From assembly GCF_001590685.1 (NCBI RefSeq), contig NZ_CP014616.1, positions 270,501-334,500 on the forward strand: 64,000 nucleotides of DNA, read 5' to 3'. Shown piece after piece: positions 56,831-64,000 of the stretch. A model generated the notes under the pieces. The model made no database searches and had not been told where the DNA came from. It was given only the letters and a program-made list of their open reading frames with translations. How positions within the stretch are numbered: position 1 is the stretch's first letter; each line of letters starts with the position of its first letter. The translations under genes were made by a program, and so were the position numbers. The stretch is from Sporosarcina psychrophila (lineage in GTDB: Bacteria > Bacillota > Bacilli > Bacillales_A > Planococcaceae).

Positions 56831-56877
56831 ATAGATATGGGATGTTAGAGGGGGCCCCCTTTAGCACCTATATCTAT
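56831..56877 (+). promoter_or_regulatory. Long hairpin in the fusA-tuf gap
   Basis: ATAGATATGGGATGTTAGAG and the complement of CTTTAGCACCTATATCTAT pair along about 22 positions with few mismatches, capped by GGGGCCCC. No T run follows, so it is not a terminator; it may be a processing site or stabiliser of the tuf mRNA. Confidence 0.6.
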
Positions 56878-56920
56878 ATAAAAACAAAAAAACTTTTATA
56901 TTTCGAGGAGGATTTCCATA

Positions 56921-58108
<1,188 letters not shown>

Positions 58109-58117
58109 TTATTTCTT

Positions 58118-58145
58118 AAAACCGCCCTTTGTGGCGGTTTTTTTG
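58118..58145 (+). terminator. Terminator of tuf
   Basis: AAACCGCC and GGCGGTTT with a 6-base loop, then TTTTTG. Confidence 0.93.
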
Positions 58146-58152
58146 TTGCCTA

Positions 58153-58195
58153 GGAAACTATAAAATCTCGTTAAATGGACAAGCTACAACATAAG
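58153..58195 (+). repeat. Short repeat related to 25153-25195
   Basis: GGAAACTATAAAATCTCGT followed by ATGGACAAGCTACAAC; the 25153 copy reads GAAAACTATAAAGTCTCGT and then GTGGATAACCTGCAAA. Confidence 0.5.
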
Positions 58196-58241
58196 GATTA
58201 CTCATTGAAGATCCTGACTCTGATGCTGCGCTAAAAATTCA

Positions 58242-58270
58242 TTGACAGAAGAAATATCCTCTGCTATCTT
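58242..58270 (+). promoter_or_regulatory. Promoter of the transporter gene
   Basis: TTGACA (58242-58247) and TATCTT (58265-58270), 17 bp apart. Confidence 0.65.
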
Positions 58271-58328
58271 AATAACTATGCTTCATCACTTTAGCTGGAT
58301 AAAGAAACAAATCATAGGGGGAATACAA

Positions 58329-59648
58329 ATGAATGCAGTTATTATCGCCATAGTCGTTATGTTGGCTTTAAGTTTATTACGGGTGAACGTTGTATTAGCC
58401 CTAGTTGTAGGAGCGATTGTGGGAGGATTTACAGGAGGCTTATCAGTTGATGAAACGATTGTCTCGTTTACTGGTGGTCTAGGTGAAGGAGCAACAATTG
58501 CCCTTAGTTATGCATTACTTGGTGGATTCGCGGTAGCTATATCGAAGACTGGCATTCCTCAATTGCTTGTTGAAGCTATGTTGCGGATTGTGAAGAAAGA
58601 GGGGGAGCCTGATCGTACAGCACTAGGAAAAGTATTGATTGTCTTAATGCTTCTAGCGATGGCCATATTCTCGCAAAATCTTATTCCAATCCATATTGCA
58701 TTTATTCCTTTATTGGTGCCACCGATTATACATGTCTTAAATATGTTGAAAATAGATCGTCGTCTCATTGCATCTGTTCTGACATTCGGGTTAACAGCAC
58801 CATATATCTTGCTTCCATATGGATACGGTTTCATCTTCCATGAAATTCTTGCTAAGCAAATGGCGGCAGCAGGTATGGCGATTGATATGGCGGACATACC
58901 GAAAGCGATGGCACTTCCTGTTCTTGGTCTGTTCGTAGGACTGCTAATTGCTATTTTCTTCTCTTATCGCAAGCCGAGAGAGTATGAGGACAAGCAGTTA
59001 AAAATCACTGAAGAAGTGGTGGTTGTTAAAACACGTAATATCATCTTTACAGTACTAGCACTTATTGGCACACTTGCTGTACAGATACCAACACAGTCTA
59101 TGATTGCAGGTGCGGTGACTGGGATTGCGATTCTGTATATTACGGGAGCACTTAAGTGGAAAGATGCTGATGGTTTAATCAATGAAGGAATGCGTATGAT
59201 GGCATTCGTAGGATTTGTCATGATTACAGCAAATGGATTTGCTGCTGTGCTTCAAGAGACAGGAGATATTGTTAAGTTGGTGGAATACTCGAGCACTGCT
59301 CTAGGGGATAATAAGGGGATGGCAGCATTCGCTATGTTACTTGTCGGGTTAATCGTTACAATGGGTATTGGCTCATCATTTGCGACAATCCCAATTATTG
59401 CATCGATTTTCGTGCCGCTTAGTATGGCGTTTGGATTCAGTCCGTTAGCCATCATTGCACTTGTTGGTACAGCAGCGGCACTCGGTGATGCTGGTTCGCC
59501 TGCATCTGACTCTACGCTTGGGCCAACTGCGGGACTTGATGTCGATGGACAACATAATCATATATGGGATACATGTGTACCGACATTCATTCACTACAAC
59601 ATTCCGTTGTTGTTGTTTGGTTGGGTAACAGTCATGCTCTTTAATTAA
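58329..59648 (+). CDS. Na+/H+ antiporter-family transporter (YuiF-like)
   Basis: This 439-residue protein has about eleven membrane segments. It resembles the NhaC-like/YuiF family: GEGATIALSYALLGGFAVAIS, FSQNLIPIHIAFIPLLVPP, and the strongly conserved GDAGSPASDSTLGPT near the C-terminus. YuiF relatives have been linked to amino-acid uptake as well as cation exchange, so the substrate is open. ATG at 58329 has AGGGGG upstream; the longer frame starts within the promoter. It stands alone with its own promoter between tuf and rpsJ, where Bacillus has none of this type. Confidence 0.85.
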   Translation: MNAVIIAIVVMLALSLLRVNVVLALVVGAIVGGFTGGLSVDETIVSFTGGLGEGATIALSYALLGGFAVAISKTGIPQLLVEAMLRIVKKEGEPDRTALGKVLIVLMLLAMAIFSQNLIPIHIAFIPLLVPPIIHVLNMLKIDRRLIASVLTFGLTAPYILLPYGYGFIFHEILAKQMAAAGMAIDMADIPKAMALPVLGLFVGLLIAIFFSYRKPREYEDKQLKITEEVVVVKTRNIIFTVLALIGTLAVQIPTQSMIAGAVTGIAILYITGALKWKDADGLINEGMRMMAFVGFVMITANGFAAVLQETGDIVKLVEYSSTALGDNKGMAAFAMLLVGLIVTMGIGSSFATIPIIASIFVPLSMAFGFSPLAIIALVGTAAALGDAGSPASDSTLGPTAGLDVDGQHNHIWDTCVPTFIHYNIPLLLFGWVTVMLFN

Positions 59649-59742
59649 GTAGTCAATAGTCCGAGTTAGTACTCTCGGACTTGCAATGAGTGAGAGAAAG
59701 AATTATAATAATAAAGTTGAGAAAAGAATTTCGCCAAGGCAC

Positions 59743-59771
59743 TTGCGTTATTCTTTTTTTATGTGTATAAT
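59743..59771 (+). promoter_or_regulatory. S10 operon promoter
   Basis: TTGCGT (59743-59748) and TATAAT (59766-59771) are 17 bp apart. The -35 lies within a hairpin (AAAGAAT...ATTCTTT, about 59723-59758) that can terminate the transporter gene. Confidence 0.7.
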
Positions 59772-60211
<440 letters not shown>

Positions 60212-60254
60212 TCGATACTAAATAAAGCACACATTAATTCAGGAGGTGGACTAA

Positions 60255-60884
60255 ATGACCAAAGGAATCTTGGGAAGAAAACTCGGTATGACGCAAATTT
60301 TTGCTGAAAACGGAGATCTTATCCCGGTAACAGTGATTGAGGCTGGACAAAACGTTGTTCTTCAAAAGAAGACTACGGAAACAGACGGCTACGAATCAAT
60401 CCAAATCGGATTTGAAGATAAACGCGAAAAGCTTGCTAACAAACCTGAAAAAGGGCACGTTGCAAAAGCTGATACTGCACCTAAGCGCTTCATTCGCGAA
60501 TTCCGCGAATTAGACGTTAGTGGCTACGAAGTTGGTCAAGAAGTCAAAGTTGATACTTTTGCTGAAGGCGATATCGTCGACATCACAGGTACATCAAAAG
60601 GTAAAGGGTTCCAGGGTGTTATCAAGCGTCACGGATATTCACGCGGACCTATGACCCACGGATCACGTCATCACCGCGCACCAGGTTCAATCGGATCTGT
60701 TGACGCTCAACGTGTATTCAAAGGTAAAAAAATGCCAGGTCGTATGGGTGGCAAAACAGTAACAGTTCAAAACCTTGAAATTATACGAGTTGATCTTGAA
60801 CGCAACTTGCTACTAGTTAAAGGTAACGTTCCTGGAGCACGCAAATCACTTTTACAAGTGCGCAGCGCTATCAAAGGAAACTGA
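60255..60884 (+). CDS. rplC: Ribosomal protein L3
   Basis: This 209-residue L3 reaches toward the peptidyl transferase centre. [20 protein letters not shown] starts it; [20 protein letters not shown] and [13 protein letters not shown] are conserved. AGGAGGTGG precedes the ATG. Confidence 0.98.
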   Translation: MTKGILGRKLGMTQIFAENGDLIPVTVIEAGQNVVLQKKTTETDGYESIQIGFEDKREKLANKPEKGHVAKADTAPKRFIREFRELDVSGYEVGQEVKVDTFAEGDIVDITGTSKGKGFQGVIKRHGYSRGPMTHGSRHHRAPGSIGSVDAQRVFKGKKMPGRMGGKTVTVQNLEIIRVDLERNLLLVKGNVPGARKSLLQVRSAIKGN

Positions 60885-60909
60885 CTACTAAAGAAAGGAG
60901 GAAACAGGA

Positions 60910-61533
60910 ATGCCTAAAGTATCCGTATTAAATCAGGCAGGAACTTCTGTCGGAGACATCGAACTAAATGAAGCAATCTTTGGTATCGTACCAAACGAAT
61001 CTGTTTTATTCGAAGCATTGGTTCAACAACGTGCTTCATTGCGTCAAGGGAATCATAAAGTAAAAAGTCGCGGCGAAGTTGCTGGTGGAGGACGTAAACC
61101 ATGGCGTCAAAAAGGTACAGGTCGTGCCCGTCAAGGTTCAATCCGATCACCACAATGGCGTGGAGGTGGTATCGTATTCGGTCCATCACCAAGAAGCTAT
61201 AGCTACAAATTACCGAAGAAAGTCCGCAGATTGGCTCTTCTTTCAGCTCTTTCTACGAAAGTTCGTGAAGAAGATGTAATCGTTCTTGAAGGACTAACAT
61301 TCAATGCACCAAAAACAAAAGATTTTATTAAAGTACTTGCTGATCTTTCGATTAACAGAAAAGCGTTGATCGTAACAGCTGACTTAGATGAAACTTTGGC
61401 TTTGTCTGCACGTAACATCCCTGGAATCAGTGTCGTAACAGCGACAGGTATTAACGTACTTGATCTTATCGGTCACGATAAACTTGTTATGACTAAAGCA
61501 GCAGTTCAAAAAATAGAGGAGGTGCTAGGTTAA
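60910..61533 (+). CDS. rplD: Ribosomal protein L4
   Basis: This 207-residue L4 has the tunnel loop [20 protein letters not shown] and [28 protein letters not shown] precedes the ATG; the stop shares a base with the rplW start (TAATG), so the two are coupled. Confidence 0.98.
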   Translation: MPKVSVLNQAGTSVGDIELNEAIFGIVPNESVLFEALVQQRASLRQGNHKVKSRGEVAGGGRKPWRQKGTGRARQGSIRSPQWRGGGIVFGPSPRSYSYKLPKKVRRLALLSALSTKVREEDVIVLEGLTFNAPKTKDFIKVLADLSINRKALIVTADLDETLALSARNIPGISVVTATGINVLDLIGHDKLVMTKAAVQKIEEVLG

Positions 61534-61817
61534 TGGAAGCACGTGATATTATAAAACGTCCGGTCATTACCGAGCGTACTTCTGAACAAATGGAATTCAA
61601 AAAGTACACTTTTGAAGTTGACACGCGCGCTAATAAATCATTTATTAAGCAAGCTATCGAAGAAGTTTTCGGTGTTAAAGTTGAAAAAGTGAACGTACAG
61701 AATTACAAAGGTAAACTTAAGCGTATGGGCAAGCATTCTGGTTATACGAACAGACGCCGTAAAGCGATTGTTACACTAACTGCTGACTCAAAAGACATCG
61801 AACTTTTCGAAGTCTAA
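61533..61817 (+). CDS. rplW: Ribosomal protein L23
   Basis: This 94-residue L23 forms the docking site at the tunnel exit. [15 protein letters not shown] starts it; [16 protein letters not shown] is conserved. The ATG overlaps the rplD stop; GAGGAGGTG is inside the end of rplD. Confidence 0.98.
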   Translation: MEARDIIKRPVITERTSEQMEFKKYTFEVDTRANKSFIKQAIEEVFGVKVEKVNVQNYKGKLKRMGKHSGYTNRRRKAIVTLTADSKDIELFEV

Positions 61818-61863
61818 GTTAAACAACTAATAGATATCTAATTATATGAAGGAGGGAACACAA

Positions 61864-62694
61864 ATGGCGATTAAGAAATACAAACCTACCTCCAACGGAC
61901 GCCGTAACATGACTACATCCGATTTTGCTGAGATTACTGCTGACAAACCGGAAAAATCATTGCTTGCACCGCTTAAGCGGAAAGGCGGCCGTAACAACAC
62001 TGGTAGGATTACTGTTCGTCACCATGGTGGAGGCCACAAGCGCCAATACCGTGTCATCGATTTCCAACGCCGGAAAGATGGCATACCAGGACGCGTTGCT
62101 ACGATCGAATACGATCCAAACCGTTCAGCTAACATTGCTCTAATCAATTACGTAGACGGAGAGAAACGTTACATTCTCGCTCCAAAAGGTCTTGTAGTTG
62201 GAGCAACTATTATGTCAGGCCCGGAATCAGATATCAAAGTGGGTAATTCACTTCCACTAGAAAACATTCCAATGGGTACTACAATTCATAACATCGAAAT
62301 GAAACCAGGTAAAGGTGGACAACTAGTACGTTCAGCAGGAACTTCTGCACAACTACTTGGCCGTGAAGATAAGTATGTTATTGTACGTCTTCAATCTGGA
62401 GAAGTTCGCATGATTCTTGCTGTATGCCGCGCGACAATTGGTCAAGTTGGTAATGAGCAACATGAACTAATCAACATTGGTAAAGCAGGACGTTCACGTT
62501 GGATGGGTAAACGCCCAACAGTTCGTGGTTCTGTCATGAACCCTAACGATCACCCACACGGTGGTGGTGAAGGTAAAACTGGTATCGGTATGAAGTCTCC
62601 AGTAACTCCATGGGGTAAACCGACACTTGGTTATAAAACACGTAAGAAAAACAACAAATCCGACAAGCTTATTGTACGTCGTCGTAAGAAGTAA
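61864..62694 (+). CDS. rplB: Ribosomal protein L2
   Basis: This 276-residue L2 is needed for peptidyl transfer. [15 protein letters not shown] starts it; the centre [17 protein letters not shown] and the C-terminal [20 protein letters not shown] with the key His are present. ATG at 61864 follows AAGGAGGG; an upstream in-frame ATG has no ribosome site. Confidence 0.98.
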   Translation: MAIKKYKPTSNGRRNMTTSDFAEITADKPEKSLLAPLKRKGGRNNTGRITVRHHGGGHKRQYRVIDFQRRKDGIPGRVATIEYDPNRSANIALINYVDGEKRYILAPKGLVVGATIMSGPESDIKVGNSLPLENIPMGTTIHNIEMKPGKGGQLVRSAGTSAQLLGREDKYVIVRLQSGEVRMILAVCRATIGQVGNEQHELINIGKAGRSRWMGKRPTVRGSVMNPNDHPHGGGEGKTGIGMKSPVTPWGKPTLGYKTRKKNNKSDKLIVRRRKK

Positions 62695-62754
62695 TAGTAA
62701 TGCACTGCGGTTCAATGATTGGACCGTAGTACAAACACGGAGGGAGGTTCCGAC

Positions 62755-63033
62755 ATGGGCCGCAGCTTGAAAAAAGGACCATTTGTAGACGATCATCTAA
62801 TGAAGAAGGTCGAAGCACAAAGTGGATCTGAGAAAAAACAGGTTATCAAAACATGGTCACGCCGTTCAACAATCTTCCCGACATTCATCGGAATGACAAT
62901 TGCTGTATATGACGGACGTAAACACGTTCCCGTCTATGTAACTGAAGATATGGTTGGTCACAAACTTGGTGAATTTGCACCTACGCGCACATACAGAGGT
63001 CATGGCGCCGACGATAAGAAAACAAGACGTTAA
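62755..63033 (+). CDS. rpsS: Ribosomal protein S19
   Basis: This is a 92-residue S19 of the 30S head. [19 protein letters not shown] begins it, then [20 protein letters not shown] and [13 protein letters not shown] at 62755 follows GGAGGGAGG. Confidence 0.98.
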   Translation: MGRSLKKGPFVDDHLMKKVEAQSGSEKKQVIKTWSRRSTIFPTFIGMTIAVYDGRKHVPVYVTEDMVGHKLGEFAPTRTYRGHGADDKKTRR

Positions 63034-63052
63034 TTGAGAGGAGGTTATTCTG

Positions 63053-63397
63053 ATGCAACAAGCAAAAGCTACTGCCCGCACAGTCCGTATTGCCTCTCGT
63101 AAAGTCCGTTTGGTCGTTGATCTTATCCGAGGCAAAAAAGTCGGTGAAGCTATCGCGATTCTACGCCTGACGCCAAAAGCGGCTTCTCCGGTTGTAGAAA
63201 AAGTTTTGAAATCAGCGATTGCAAATGCTGAACATAACTATGAAATGGATGTCGAAAACCTATTTATCAGCGAAGTATTCGTTGATGAAGGTCCGACTAT
63301 GAAACGTTTCCGACCACGCGCACAAGGACGTGCGAGCGCAATTAATAAACGTACGAGCCACATCACATTAGTGGTATCTGAAAAGAAGGAGGGATAA
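63053..63397 (+). CDS. rplV: Ribosomal protein L22
   Basis: This is a 114-residue L22 with a beta hairpin lining the exit tunnel ([20 protein letters not shown]) where macrolide resistance changes occur; no insertion or deletion is apparent. [17 protein letters not shown] is conserved. GAGAGGAGG precedes the ATG. Confidence 0.98.
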   Translation: MQQAKATARTVRIASRKVRLVVDLIRGKKVGEAIAILRLTPKAASPVVEKVLKSAIANAEHNYEMDVENLFISEVFVDEGPTMKRFRPRAQGRASAINKRTSHITLVVSEKKEG

Positions 63398-63400
63398 TTC

Positions 63401-64000
63401 GTGGGTCAAAAAGTACATCCTAACGGTTTACGGGTCGGTATCATCCGTGACTGGGAGTCTAAATGGTACGCAGAAAAAGACTATGCGACTCTCTTGCACG
63501 AAGATTTGAAAATCCGTGAGTTCATCGAAAAACGTCTTGTAGAAGCTTCTGTTTCTAAAGTTGAAATTGAACGTGCTGCAAAGCGTGTTAACATCAGCAT
63601 CCACACTGCTAAACCAGGAATGGTTATTGGTAAAGGTGGTACTGAGGTCGAAACACTTCGTAAAATGTTGAACGACATCACTGGTAAACGCGTTCACATC
63701 AACATCATTGAAATTAAACGTGCGGATCTTGACGCTAAACTAGTTGCAGAGTCAATTGCTCGTCAACTAGAAACTCGCGTATCATACCGTCGTGCACAAA
63801 AACAAGCAATCCAACGCACAATGCGTTCTGGCGCTAAAGGAATTAAAACACAAGTTTCTGGACGTCTTGGCGGTGCTGACATCGCTCGGTCGGAACATTA
63901 TAGTGAAGGTACTGTCCCTCTCCATACATTACGTGCAGATATTGATTATGCACATGCTGAAGCAGACACAACGTTTGGTAAGCTTGGCGTTAAAGTATGG
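63401..64000 (+). CDS. rpsC: Ribosomal protein S3, partial
   Basis: The frame starts at GTG 63401 ([19 protein letters not shown]) behind GGAGGG and is open to the window edge: 200 of the usual ~218 residues. The KH domain ([18 protein letters not shown]) and the S3 C-domain ([20 protein letters not shown]) are seen. GTG start 3 bp after the rplV stop. Confidence 0.97.
   Translation, partial: MGQKVHPNGLRVGIIRDWESKWYAEKDYATLLHEDLKIREFIEKRLVEASVSKVEIERAAKRVNISIHTAKPGMVIGKGGTEVETLRKMLNDITGKRVHINIIEIKRADLDAKLVAESIARQLETRVSYRRAQKQAIQRTMRSGAKGIKTQVSGRLGGADIARSEHYSEGTVPLHTLRADIDYAHAEADTTFGKLGVKVW

Overview
The window comes from a spore-forming, low-to-moderate GC Gram-positive of the Bacillales, most likely Planococcaceae and Sporosarcina-like. 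The evidence is the ctsR-mcsA-mcsB-clpC-radA...sigH...rpoBC-str-S10 gene order, Bacillus-type Shine-Dalgarno sites, CtsR boxes, a Cys T-box, a CotD-like coat protein, SigH, and a bioY-bioB pair. The genus is inferred from protein character and repeats, not proven. No rRNA, tRNA, CRISPR array, prophage or transposase gene is visible.

Layout. (1) 1-2.3 kb, minus strand: a transporter and an M20 amidohydrolase (cut by the window edge) in one operon behind a consensus-matching cre site. (2) 2.4-7.9 kb, minus strand: an envelope or secretion-stress island holding PrsA foldase, a secreted protein made of six 28-residue repeats, a sensor kinase/response regulator pair, and HtrA protease. prsA, the repeat gene and htrA carry the same promoter box (GTTCATAT, 8 bases before the -10), so the regulator pair in the middle probably controls its neighbours. 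(3) 8-14.3 kb: a LacI-type regulator and a catabolic operon (HisD/HpsN-like dehydrogenase, GntP permease, 3-hydroxyacyl-CoA dehydrogenase-like enzyme, two SDRs) with palindromic operators. (4) 14.5-25 kb: aldehyde dehydrogenase with DUF779, PadR/DUF2812, a coat protein, bioYB under a BirA-type operator, a few unrecognised genes, and several repeats including a 198-bp MITE-like element with a 9-bp target duplication.

(5) 25.3-40.4 kb: protein quality control (ctsR, mcsA, mcsB, clpC, with two separate CtsR-controlled promoters), radA, the PIN/TRAM protein (disA is missing between them), ispD, ispF, gltX, the T-box, cysE, cysS, mrnC, rlmB, rae1. (6) 40.4-64 kb: sigH, rpmG, secE, nusG, the L11-L1-L10-L7/L12 genes with an L10 leader, a 16S rRNA methyltransferase, rpoB, rpoC, ybxF, rpsL, rpsG, fusA, tuf. 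An ion or amino-acid transporter then separates the str genes from the S10 operon (rpsJ to a partial rpsC).

The right-hand 24 kb is ordinary core genome, interesting mainly for hairpins and displaced signals between genes. The most promising unexplained biology is the shared-box regulon around the two-component system with its repeat protein, followed by the HpsN-like catabolic operon and the repeat elements.
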